64,000 nucleotides of DNA from Amphritea sp. 1_MG-2023 (GTDB lineage: Bacteria; Pseudomonadota; Gammaproteobacteria; Pseudomonadales; Balneatricaceae), in assembly GCF_030547545.1 (NCBI RefSeq), contig NZ_JAUOQE010000003.1:111163-175162 (forward strand), written 5' to 3'. A program made the position numbers and the translations under genes. Below the pieces are notes generated by a model that was not told where the DNA came from, did no database searches, and worked only from the letters and a program-made list of their open reading frames with translations. Each line of letters begins with the position of its first letter. Positions within the stretch are counted from its first letter, which is position 1. Shown piece by piece: positions 16,828 to 24,786 of the stretch.

Positions 16828-19161
16828 ATGACTATTCAAGAGAAATTCAATGGCGATAACACTAGACCGGCGAGTCTGTTAAAAAGTGGTTTGACGTTAA
16901 ATGATCATCGTAATTTGATTCTTAAGCGCACCGAAGAAACCGGTTTTTATAACGGCTTAGAACAGTTGGAGTTTAAAGAAAACGATCCTATTGGTTATGA
17001 ACGGATTTTTTCTAAGCTACGTGCAGGGTTGGTTAACTCCCGTGAGGTAGCCAAAAAAATTGCCGCATCACCGATTGTCGAGCAAGAGGGTGAGTTGTGC
17101 TTCACCCTCTATAATGCCGCCGGAGACTGTATTGCCACATCGACAGGTATCATTATTCATGTTGGTACCATGGGGGCGGCGATTAAGTACATGATTCAGA
17201 ATAATTGGGAAGCCAACCCGGGTATTAATCCCGGCGATATGTTTACCAATAACGATTGTCAGATTGGTAATGTGCATCCCTGTGATATCGCCACCATTGT
17301 GCCTGTTTTTCATGAGGGAACATTGATTGGTTGGGTCGGTGGTGTGACACATGTGATCGATGTGGGGGCGGTAGGCCCGGGTTCAATGTCGAACGGTCAG
17401 GTGCAACGGTTTGGCGACGGGGTGCAGATTACCTGCCGTAAAACGGGGGTCAATGATACGCCGTTACGTGATTGGCTACATGAAAGTCAGCGTAATGTGC
17501 GAACCCCTAAATACTGGATACTGGATGAGAAAACTCGGATTGCCGGTTGTCATATGATTCGCGATCTGGTCGAAGAGACGGTGCGTGAAGAAGGCTTGGA
17601 GGCTTATGAAAAATTTGCCACTGAGGTCATTGAAGATGGTCGCCGAGGGCTCGTTAGCCGGATTAAAGCGATGACCATTCCCGGTAAGATCAAAACCGTG
17701 GCTTTCGTGGATGTTCCTTATGCTCATGAGGATGTGGCGGTACCATCGCCCTTCGCCAAAGTCGATACCATCATGCATGCGCCTTGTGAGATTACCATTA
17801 AGCCAGATGCCTCTTGGCGGTTGGATTTTGAGGGCTGCAGTCGTTGGGGCTGGCATACGTATAATGCCAACCCAGTTGCGTTCACCAGTGGTATTTGGGT
17901 GATGATGACGCAATCGTTGGTGCCCACCGAACGTATTAACGATGGTGCACGTTATGCCACTGAGTTTCGTTTACCGAAGGGGACTTGGACCAATCCCGAT
18001 GATCGACGTACAGCGCATGCCGATGCTTGGCACTTCCTCGTATCGTCATGGAGTTCGTTATGGCGCGGTGTTAGTCGTACCTATTTTGGTCGAGGTTATC
18101 TGGAAGAGGTCAATGCCGGTAACTCTAACCCCTGTAACTGGTTACAAGGGGGCGGTATTAACCAAGAGGGCGAAATCCATGCGGTGAACAGCTTTGAAAC
18201 CGCCGCCTGCGGCACGGGTGCCTGTGCGGTCAAAGATGGTTTAAATCATGCCGCGGCTATCTGGAACCCTGAAGGTGATATGGGGGATATAGAGATCTGG
18301 GAGTTGGCGGAACCTCTGCTGTATATGGGCCGGACGATTAAAACGAATACCGGTGGCTATGGTAAATATCGCGGAGGGCTCGGATTCGAAACCCTGCGTA
18401 TGGTGTGGGGGTCGGCCGATTGGACCATGTTCTTTATGGGTAACGGTTATATGAACAGTGATTGGGGCATGATGGGAGGATACCCTGCAGCCACTGGCTA
18501 TCGCTTTGAAGCACATAATACTGGCCTGTTAGAGCGTATCCAAGAGGGTAAATCATTACCGCTGGGTAAAGATCGCGATCCGAGTGAATGCGAGCTTGAA
18601 AAACACCTAAGTGACGATGCGTTGGTGAAACGGGATAAACAGTGTATTACCACCGAAGCGATCTTTGAGAACGGTGATCTGTATCTTAACTATCTGCGTG
18701 GTGGGCCTGGTTTTGGCGATCCATTGGAGCGTGATATTGCTGGGGTTGAAAACGATCTAAATCAAAACTTTGTGTTACCCGAGTTTGCCGAAAAGATATA
18801 CGGCGTGGTGATCTCTCAAGATAAAGACAACACCTGGTGTATTGATGCGCAAAAAACGCAGGCACGGCGTGCGGCTATCCGTAAAGAGCGTATTGCGCGT
18901 GGCACCCCAACGCGACAGTGGATGGAGACCGAGCGTCAGCGCATTTTGGATAAAGAGGCTTCGGTGCAGGTGCAGCAGATGTTTGCCTCAAGCTTCTATC
19001 TATCTGCAAGCTTCCTTAACGAGTTTAAAGCATTCTGGGATCTACCGGATAGCTGGGAACTACTCGAAGAGTCGCTGGGGACACCTATGTTTGGCGCTAA
19101 GCATCATATGGATCTAAGTGAGTTGCCTGATGTCCATCCGGTCATTATGACCGAGCAGTAA
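16828..19161 (+). CDS. acxB: Acetone carboxylase alpha subunit
   Basis: A 777-aa hydantoinase B-family subunit that carries the Mn site where the carboxylation occurs. His150, Asp153 (NVHPCDIAT) and His175 (GGVTHVID) fall at the same numbers I recall for the Mn ligands of the Xanthobacter enzyme. This length and the presence of the separate gamma subunit distinguish it from 5-oxoprolinase and acetophenone carboxylase. The ATG is preceded by GAGGAAAG. It lies 34 bases after acxA and 103 before acxC. Confidence 0.95.
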   Translation: MTIQEKFNGDNTRPASLLKSGLTLNDHRNLILKRTEETGFYNGLEQLEFKENDPIGYERIFSKLRAGLVNSREVAKKIAASPIVEQEGELCFTLYNAAGDCIATSTGIIIHVGTMGAAIKYMIQNNWEANPGINPGDMFTNNDCQIGNVHPCDIATIVPVFHEGTLIGWVGGVTHVIDVGAVGPGSMSNGQVQRFGDGVQITCRKTGVNDTPLRDWLHESQRNVRTPKYWILDEKTRIAGCHMIRDLVEETVREEGLEAYEKFATEVIEDGRRGLVSRIKAMTIPGKIKTVAFVDVPYAHEDVAVPSPFAKVDTIMHAPCEITIKPDASWRLDFEGCSRWGWHTYNANPVAFTSGIWVMMTQSLVPTERINDGARYATEFRLPKGTWTNPDDRRTAHADAWHFLVSSWSSLWRGVSRTYFGRGYLEEVNAGNSNPCNWLQGGGINQEGEIHAVNSFETAACGTGACAVKDGLNHAAAIWNPEGDMGDIEIWELAEPLLYMGRTIKTNTGGYGKYRGGLGFETLRMVWGSADWTMFFMGNGYMNSDWGMMGGYPAATGYRFEAHNTGLLERIQEGKSLPLGKDRDPSECELEKHLSDDALVKRDKQCITTEAIFENGDLYLNYLRGGPGFGDPLERDIAGVENDLNQNFVLPEFAEKIYGVVISQDKDNTWCIDAQKTQARRAAIRKERIARGTPTRQWMETERQRILDKEASVQVQQMFASSFYLSASFLNEFKAFWDLPDSWELLEESLGTPMFGAKHHMDLSELPDVHPVIMTEQ

Positions 19162-19164
19162 GTA

Positions 19165-19189
19165 CTGCTGGGGGGCGCTGCTGGGGGGC
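19165..19189 (+). repeat. Short tandem repeat after acxB
   Basis: CTGCTGGGGGGC occurs twice (19165-19176, 19178-19189), followed by TTAGTGCCCC, so the second copy can fold as a GGGGC/GCCCC hairpin. It lies directly after the acxB stop, before the acxC ribosome site. It may stabilise or pause the transcript; no T-run. Confidence 0.45.
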
Positions 19190-19264
19190 TTAGTGCCCCT
19201 CATGATGGCTTTTCACATTGAAATCTAATAACTCAAATCTAAAAACAATAAAGAGAGACTGATT

Positions 19265-19765
19265 ATGTCAAATTTTACAAAAAAACAGGTGGCGGATCTG
19301 GTTAAAGGTAGCCTTGATTGGGATACCTTACACATGATGTTGTCCATGCCGAAGGACAAAGAACGTTATGCTAACTATATGTCAGTACTGCAGGATCAAG
19401 TGTCCTGGGATGACAAAATCATTATGGCATTTGGTCCACATCTTTTCTTGGCCGAAACGAGCGCCGACAAGTCGTTAGTGACCAAATGTTCCTGCGGCCA
19501 TGACTTTGGCGATTACCGTACTAACTGGAAGTTGAATGCCCTGGTGTATGTGCGGGATGACGAAGAAAAAATGAGTCAGGTCTATCCAACACTCATGGCA
19601 CCTGATACGAGCTGGCAGGTGTATCGTGAATATTATTGCCCGTCTTGTGGGGTGATGCATGATATTGAAGCGCCTACCCCTTGGTACCCGGTTATCCATG
19701 ATTTCCAGCCGGATATTCCGGCATTATTTGATTGGTTGGATCTTCCCGTGCCGGTTAACGCGTAA
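19265..19765 (+). CDS. acxC: Acetone carboxylase gamma subunit
   Basis: A 166-aa small subunit of the acetone carboxylase heterohexamer. Two cysteine pairs, CSCGHDFGDYR and YCPSCGVMHD, are the zinc-ribbon ligands typical of this subunit; the length fits the ~168 aa of the Xanthobacter protein as I recall it. AAAGAGAG precedes the ATG. This gene makes the operon an acetone carboxylase rather than a generic hydantoinase pair. A structured spacer and a SecB-family gene follow. Confidence 0.95.
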   Translation: MSNFTKKQVADLVKGSLDWDTLHMMLSMPKDKERYANYMSVLQDQVSWDDKIIMAFGPHLFLAETSADKSLVTKCSCGHDFGDYRTNWKLNALVYVRDDEEKMSQVYPTLMAPDTSWQVYREYYCPSCGVMHDIEAPTPWYPVIHDFQPDIPALFDWLDLPVPVNA

Positions 19766-19772
19766 TGAATAA

Positions 19773-19836
19773 GACTCGATTCGACATCATCTCTGATCGC
19801 TGCTTGACAGTGATGTCCTCGGTGTTGAGTCGAGTC
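19773..19836 (+). repeat. Nested stem-loop between acxC and the SecB-like gene
   Basis: Outer arms GACTCGA (19773) and TCGAGTC (19830), inner arms GACATCA (19783) and TGATGTC (19811). A run of eight T begins 11 bases later (about 19848). It may attenuate or process the transcript between the carboxylase genes and those downstream. Not a canonical terminator because the T-run is displaced. Confidence 0.5.
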
Positions 19837-19870
19837 CTCATGGTTAGTTTTTTTAGTCCTGGAGCCGCTT

Positions 19871-20323
19871 ATGTCAAACAATAACAATGAATCACAGGGC
19901 CCTGAAGCCCCTTTCTTTGCATTACAAAAAATCTATGTCAAAAACTCATCTTTTGAATCGCCCAATACCACTCGAGTATTTCGCGATGAATGGAAGCCAA
20001 CGGTATCAATGGATCTGAATACCACCTATGAGCAAGTCGACGACGGGTTATACGAAGTCGTGCTATCTGTTTCTCTCACCGCTCAAAATCAAGATCAACT
20101 CGCGTTTGTCGTTGAAGTTGATCAAGCGGCTGTTTTCATGATCAGCGGCTTTCCGAGTTCACAACAAGCGGAAGCGCTCGGGGTTGCTTGTCCTTCAGTG
20201 ATGTTCCCTTATTTACGCGAAACCCTTGATCAGATCATGGTGAAGGGCGGCTTCCCGCCATTGATGCTGGCGCCGGTGAATTTTGATGCGTTGTATGCCG
20301 AGCGAAATCGTAAAACGGCCTAA
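19871..20323 (+). CDS. SecB-family chaperone in the acetone carboxylase operon
   Basis: A 150-aa cytoplasmic protein clearly of the SecB family: FALQKIYVKNSSFESPN aligns with the E. coli start FQIQRIYTKDISFEAPN, and CPSVMFPYLRETLDQ and PPLMLAPVNFDALY match the family's core and C-terminal signatures. SecB tetramers hold unfolded proteins, usually for SecA. The acidic C-terminal tail of E. coli SecB is replaced by a short basic end (ERNRKTA). The housekeeping secB normally lies elsewhere, beside grxC or gpsA, so this is probably a paralogue. Its place after acxC suggests a dedicated role in acetone carboxylase assembly; that is inference. Confidence 0.85.
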   Translation: MSNNNNESQGPEAPFFALQKIYVKNSSFESPNTTRVFRDEWKPTVSMDLNTTYEQVDDGLYEVVLSVSLTAQNQDQLAFVVEVDQAAVFMISGFPSSQQAEALGVACPSVMFPYLRETLDQIMVKGGFPPLMLAPVNFDALYAERNRKTA

Positions 20324-20343
20324 ACAAACAGACATTGTGGCAG

Positions 20344-20382
20344 GGTATATTCAGTGATCGATGCCGGGTGACTGAATATACC
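20344..20382 (+). repeat. Long stem-loop after the SecB-like gene
   Basis: A perfect 12-bp stem GGTATATTCAGT/ACTGAATATACC with a 15-base loop, followed by a moderately T-rich stretch (GCTATTATTCTCT). It could be an imperfect terminator, an RNA-stabilising structure, or an operator. It lies between the SecB-like gene and a small ORF. Confidence 0.55.
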
Positions 20383-20410
20383 GCTATTATTCTCTCAATG
20401 GAGGCTGGAT

Positions 20411-20602
20411 ATGTCAGCAAGCCGACGGCGTTTATTTCTCGAACTTAACGGGGTTAGCCGGATGAAACCGATGCAAAAGCGGGTTTGTAAAATATTTCTG
20501 TCGGCCGTGTGTTTTCTGCATCGGCGGCGGTGTTATCTGAAGAGAAAGGTCAATGACTGGATTCGTGAAAGTGAAGCAGTTGATCGTCATCTGTTGAAGT
20601 AA
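20411..20602 (+). CDS. Small basic protein of unknown function
   Basis: A 63-aa ORF with a near-perfect ribosome site (GGAGG six bases before ATG). Rich in Arg and Lys (about one residue in four), three Cys, no clear membrane segment or signal. I do not recognise a family. The good translation start and its place at the end of the acx locus, just before a stem-loop, argue that it is expressed; the absence of a known family leaves doubt. Confidence 0.5.
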   Translation: MSASRRRLFLELNGVSRMKPMQKRVCKIFLSAVCFLHRRRCYLKRKVNDWIRESEAVDRHLLK

Positions 20603-20603
20603 T

Positions 20604-20623
20604 CTGCAGCCATCAGGCTGCAG
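20604..20623 (+). repeat. Stem-loop at the end of the acx locus
   Basis: Perfect 8-bp stem CTGCAGCC/GGCTGCAG with the tetraloop ATCA directly after the small ORF's stop. There is no T-run, so it is either a 3'-end stabiliser or a Rho-dependent end. From here to 20927 I find no gene. Confidence 0.55.
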
Positions 20624-20884
20624 TAGCTGTGTATTAAACGTTGTAGAAAATGCATATCGAATGTTATCGCTGAATTATCGATAATCCTGTTATTCGCTAC
20701 TTAAAAGCGCAAAAAATAACCTTTTGCTACAAATAGAGGCATGTGTAACCACTGTGCTTTTTCTAGGTAGTTGTTTTTTTGTGCAGACTGCACTGATAAT
20801 AAACCATAAAAAAAGTAGATATATAACACCTGAATCCGTATCGCTGAGTGACGCTATCGATGGTATAAACTTTGCCTTGGTTAA

Positions 20885-20906
20885 GGTTGAACGATACATA
20901 TCAACC
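20885..20906. promoter_or_regulatory. Inverted repeat upstream of the cytosine permease gene
   Basis: GGTTGA-N10-TCAACC, 22 bases before the permease ATG, inside the 20603-20927 non-coding gap. It could be the operator of the PucR-type regulator encoded in the same operon, or a leader hairpin. Symmetry is the only evidence. Confidence 0.35.
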
Positions 20907-20927
20907 TGAATAAGAGCGGAGCATGCA

Positions 20928-22181
20928 ATGGAAACTTCAGATTATCCATTAAGCGAAGTGCCTAAAAGTGAGCGTAAAGGGCTGCTTTCAACATCTATTT
21001 TATTACTTGGATTTACTTTTTTTACCGCCACTATGTGGGCCGGAGGGTCGCTAGGTAAGGCGTTCACCTTTGATGAACTGATACTGGTGATTGTTGCGGG
21101 TAACTTGATACTGGGTATCTATGCTGCTGCGTTGGCTTATATCGCTTGTAAAAGTGGTTTGAACTCGGTCTTGATGGGGCGTTTTTGCTTTGGTGAAGTG
21201 GGCAGTAAGCTGTCTGATTTTATCCTAGGCTTTACTCAGATTGGTTGGTATGCCTGGGGCACCGCGACGGTGGCAACGGTGTTGGTAAAAACAACGGGAT
21301 TACCAGCATCACTCGAAATTCCACTGATGATCGCCTTTGGTATGGCCTTTTGTCTTACCGCCATGGTGGGTTATCGAGGCCTTGATTGGCTGTCGCGTTT
21401 TGCGGTACCCGCGATGATGTTGTTTATTATGATTAGCCTCTACACGGGTTGGGTGGATATCGGCGGCGTTAATGGTCTCATGGCACAGACGCCCACGGAG
21501 AGTCTTAGCTGGGCTGCCGCGATGACGATGATTATCGGTACCTTTGTGAGTGGCGGTACTCAGGCAACTAACTGGAGTCGTTTTGCTAAAACGCCGAAGG
21601 TGGCCGTCATGGCGACCCTAGCAGCATTTTTTCTGGGTAACGGCTTAATGGTGATAACCGGTGCGATGGGCGCGCTGATCTATCAGCAGGCTGATATCGT
21701 TGATGTGATGATAGCACAGGGTTTTGTGGTGCTAGCGGTACTAATGTTACTGCTGAACATCTGGACGACTCAAGATAATACCATCTATAACTTTGCGGTG
21801 GCGGGTTGTAACTTGCTGCGTACCGATAAGCGTCGTCTCGTCACGGTGATTGGCGCGGCTATCGGCACCGTTTTAGCGGTCGGGGGAATGTATAACTTAT
21901 TGATCCCTTTCCTGATTTTATTGGGCACCTTTATCCCTCCTATTGGTGGTGTGATTATGGCGGATTTCTGGGTGAATCATAAAGGACGCTACCCTAAACT
22001 TGCCGAGCAGACACTGCCCGCGTTTAACTGGTTAGGCTTAGGGGCTTATGCGATCGGTTCTCTCGCCGCATACAGTTCGCCGATGCCGCCCATTGTTGGG
22101 GTGTTAGTGGCAGCGATTAGCTATGTGATATTGGTAAAACAACCATTCACGAATACCTCTCTTGATCCAGTGGAAAGTTAA
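20928..22181 (+). CDS. codB: Cytosine/purine permease of the NCS1 family (CodB-like)
   Basis: A 417-aa inner-membrane transporter with about 12 hydrophobic segments. The N-terminal ATMWAGGSLG and GLDWLSRFAVPAM and the QDNTIYNFAVAG segment are typical of CodB and related NCS1 permeases. The ATG is preceded by GCGGAG. Its stop overlaps the PucR gene's ATG by one base, and a CodA-like deaminase gene follows, so substrate import and deamination are coupled. It may carry a cytosine derivative rather than cytosine itself (see the deaminase). Confidence 0.9.
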   Translation: METSDYPLSEVPKSERKGLLSTSILLLGFTFFTATMWAGGSLGKAFTFDELILVIVAGNLILGIYAAALAYIACKSGLNSVLMGRFCFGEVGSKLSDFILGFTQIGWYAWGTATVATVLVKTTGLPASLEIPLMIAFGMAFCLTAMVGYRGLDWLSRFAVPAMMLFIMISLYTGWVDIGGVNGLMAQTPTESLSWAAAMTMIIGTFVSGGTQATNWSRFAKTPKVAVMATLAAFFLGNGLMVITGAMGALIYQQADIVDVMIAQGFVVLAVLMLLLNIWTTQDNTIYNFAVAGCNLLRTDKRRLVTVIGAAIGTVLAVGGMYNLLIPFLILLGTFIPPIGGVIMADFWVNHKGRYPKLAEQTLPAFNWLGLGAYAIGSLAAYSSPMPPIVGVLVAAISYVILVKQPFTNTSLDPVES

Positions 22182-23422
22182 TGTCGATAATTTGTGCTGA
22201 TGTTTCACGGTTACCCGGCCTTGAAGCTATCAATATGGTGGCGGGCTTACGCGGTAGTCAACATGCTGTGCGTTGGCCCTATGTCGCCGAAGATGAAACG
22301 CTGGGGTCTTGGTTACGCGGCGGTGAACTGATTTTCGTCACGGGGATTAATAAACGTCGTTCTGAAGACAATCTGCAGCGTTTGATTCGAGAGGCGGTGG
22401 AGTATGGCGCAGCGGGGATCGTTATTCTGACGGGGTCTGAGTTTATTCAAAGCATCCCTAGCAGTGTCAAAGCGCTCGCCAATGCGTTGGGTTTTGCGCT
22501 GTTTGAACAACCTTATAGCTTGCCAATGGTTCAGGTGACCGAGGTCATTTGTAATGCGATTGTACAAGATAATTTGATCGGTCAGTCGACGCGGTTGTTT
22601 CTGACTCGACTGATCAATGGCTATGCTGATACACCCGAGTTGATTCATCTGCGTGCGGCCGACTTGGGTCTAAGTGATACGCGGCCCTATGCGGTGCTGG
22701 CCGTCAGACTGAAAGGTTTTAATCAACGTCTGCGTGATGATCCTGCCGAACAGTGGAAGTTGATACATCAGCGTAGTCTACTCGAAGATAAGCTCACTGA
22801 ACTCCTAAAGCGTCGAGGCATCGACTGGCCGGTGTTGGAATATGAGCAGGATCTTTTAGCGATCTGGCCGACGGATGCGCAACATTCGCCGGCACTGTCG
22901 GGGGAAATTATGCAGGCGCTTGAGTATCTCCCCGCAGAACTTGAGGTGTATGCCGGTATTAGCGATCTGCAACCAGGTTTAAGTAGTATCGCTAAGGCGT
23001 CAGAGCAGGCACGACATGCGGTGCAGTTTGCATTACAGCAAGAACAAAAAATGTTTTGTTATGATCAGTTGGGGATTGCTCGATTGTTTGATGCGATTCC
23101 ACAACGGAGTTTATTGTCACAGTTCTGTCAGCAGCAGCTAGGGGCGCTGTGCTTTGCTCGAGATCAGCGCTCGCTTATGCTCAAGGAAACCCTGACGCAC
23201 TTTTTGAATTATTTCGGCAATCAACAGCAGGCGGCGGATTGTTTGAGTATTCATAGGAATACACTCAGTCATCGATTGAAGCGGATAGAGCAATTGATTG
23301 ATTGTCCTCTAAACGATCCCTTTGCCCGTCTTAATTTACAAAGCGCTTTATTGATAGAGCAGATTTTGTTTCAACATCACAATATAGAAAGTCAAAGCGA
23401 GAATCACGATGGAAATAGTTAA
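22181..23422 (+). CDS. PucR-family transcriptional regulator
   Basis: A 413-aa protein: an N-terminal PucR-type sensor domain (residues 1-125, including GAAGIVILTGSEF), a central CdaR GGDEF-like domain, and a C-terminal PucR HTH (LNYFGNQQQAADCLSIHRNTLSHRLKRI). PucR proteins regulate purine and pyrimidine use. It overlaps codB by one base and the deaminase by 14, a tight three-gene operon, so it most likely responds to the permease or deaminase substrate. Confidence 0.9.
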   Translation: MSIICADVSRLPGLEAINMVAGLRGSQHAVRWPYVAEDETLGSWLRGGELIFVTGINKRRSEDNLQRLIREAVEYGAAGIVILTGSEFIQSIPSSVKALANALGFALFEQPYSLPMVQVTEVICNAIVQDNLIGQSTRLFLTRLINGYADTPELIHLRAADLGLSDTRPYAVLAVRLKGFNQRLRDDPAEQWKLIHQRSLLEDKLTELLKRRGIDWPVLEYEQDLLAIWPTDAQHSPALSGEIMQALEYLPAELEVYAGISDLQPGLSSIAKASEQARHAVQFALQQEQKMFCYDQLGIARLFDAIPQRSLLSQFCQQQLGALCFARDQRSLMLKETLTHFLNYFGNQQQAADCLSIHRNTLSHRLKRIEQLIDCPLNDPFARLNLQSALLIEQILFQHHNIESQSENHDGNS

Positions 23423-24665
23423 TGCCCGTCTACGAAAAAAATCGGCGCTGCACACGTTGGTGATTGAGCAAGGCCATTTTACCTCAATTACTGAGCAGTC
23501 TGCTGATGTGGCAGCGAATGCTGAGCAGATAGACGCGGCAGGTCAACTGGCCTGTGCGCCTTTTGTCGAACCCCATATTCATTTAGACGCGGCTCTCACG
23601 GCGGGGGAGCCTCACTGGAATCAGAGTGGCACGCTGTTTGAGGGCATCGAGCGTTGGGGAGAGCGTAAACCTCTACTGAATGAAGCGGATATCCGTCGGC
23701 GGGCGCTGCAAACGATCGAGTTACTGGTGCAAAACGGAGTGCAGTATATTCGTACTCATGCGGATGTGAGTGATCCGAGCTTAGTAGGATTGCGCACTCT
23801 GTGTGCGCTGCGCGATGAGCTCGCCGATAAAATAGAGATTCAGGTGGTCGCCTTTCCTCAGGAGGGGTTACTCTCCTTTCCCGGCGGACTGGCACTGATG
23901 GAGGAAGCCCTGCAGGTGGGTGCCGATGTGATCGGTGGTATTCCGCATTTTGAATACACCCGAGAGCTGGGTGAAGCGTCGATGAAAAAGGTGATTGAAC
24001 TGGCGCTTGAGTATGATCGGCTGGTGGATGTGCATTGTGATGAGATTGATGATCCAAACTCCCGCTTTCTCGAAGTGTTGGCAGCAGAAGCGCTGTTTAA
24101 GCAGTTGGGAAACCGTGTCACCGCGAGTCATACCACGGCAATGGGCTCTTACGATAACGCTTACTGCTCGAAACTGTTTCGCTTACTGAAAAAATCAGGT
24201 ATCAACTTTGTCTCATGTCCGACCGAGAGTATTCACCTACAAGGCCGATTCGATAGCTATCCGAAGCGGCGCGGATTGACGCGCGTGAAAGAATTAAATG
24301 CCGCCGATATTAATGTGTGCTTTGGTCAGGATTCTATCTTCGACCCTTGGTATTCATTAGGTAATGGTAAGCTGTTACGAAGTCTCGATTTCGGCTTACA
24401 TATCTGTCAAATGATGGGCTATGCCGATTTTAGTTCGGCGTTAGATTTTATCAGTGATAATAGCGCTAAAACTCTCAATGTTGAGCATCGTTATGGTATT
24501 GAGTTAGGCAAGCCCGGACATTTTATTTTGCTCGATGGTGAAGATGATTATGCGGTGATTCGTCAACAAGGTGAGGTATTGTTGTCGGTACGCTATGGCG
24601 AGATCATTATGCAGCGCGAGAAGGCTAAGAGGTTAACCGATAACTGGATTGATGTCGGTGATTAA
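23409..24665 (+). CDS. codA: CodA-like cytosine (or 5-methylcytosine) deaminase
   Basis: A 418-aa amidohydrolase aligned to E. coli CodA with a constant offset of five through the sites checked: His56, His58 (PHIHLD), Gln151, His209 and Glu212 (VHCDEIDD), His241 (ASHTTAM) and Asp308 match E. coli His61, His63, Gln156, His214, Glu217, His246 and Asp313. The motif FEGIERW and IHLQGRFD are retained. The residue matching E. coli Asp314, which lines the pocket at the pyrimidine ring, is Ser309 (CFGQDSIFDPW), and His312 is Gln307. This points to altered specificity, possibly 5-substituted cytosine. Last gene of the codB-pucR-codA operon; the start overlaps pucR. Confidence 0.88.
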   Translation: MEIVNARLRKKSALHTLVIEQGHFTSITEQSADVAANAEQIDAAGQLACAPFVEPHIHLDAALTAGEPHWNQSGTLFEGIERWGERKPLLNEADIRRRALQTIELLVQNGVQYIRTHADVSDPSLVGLRTLCALRDELADKIEIQVVAFPQEGLLSFPGGLALMEEALQVGADVIGGIPHFEYTRELGEASMKKVIELALEYDRLVDVHCDEIDDPNSRFLEVLAAEALFKQLGNRVTASHTTAMGSYDNAYCSKLFRLLKKSGINFVSCPTESIHLQGRFDSYPKRRGLTRVKELNAADINVCFGQDSIFDPWYSLGNGKLLRSLDFGLHICQMMGYADFSSALDFISDNSAKTLNVEHRYGIELGKPGHFILLDGEDDYAVIRQQGEVLLSVRYGEIIMQREKAKRLTDNWIDVGD

Positions 24666-24786
24666 GTTTGTTTTCGATGCTTAGCGCCTTGTCGCAACAA
24701 ATTGCTCGTAGGCAATATCGCTATAACAGGATAGGATGCGTGTTAAGATTTTTGCTCTGTGACAAACAATAACAAGGAGTGCGAAC

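Noticed and set aside
17476..17913. 145-aa ORF on the minus strand
   Set aside because: Fully antisense to acxB, with no ribosome site and no recognisable fold.
14649..19765. Acetophenone carboxylase or 5-oxoprolinase
   Set aside because: The third gene is the Cys-rich gamma subunit specific to acetone carboxylase, the sizes fit acxABC, and an AcxR-type sigma-54 activator is adjacent.
20690..20909. Small ORFs on both strands before codB
   Set aside because: They mirror each other, lack ribosome sites and cover the likely promoter region of the codB operon.
23596..24057. 153-aa ORF on the minus strand
   Set aside because: Lies wholly inside the conserved codA gene on the other strand and has a low-complexity, Arg/His/Pro-rich composition typical of an antisense shadow.
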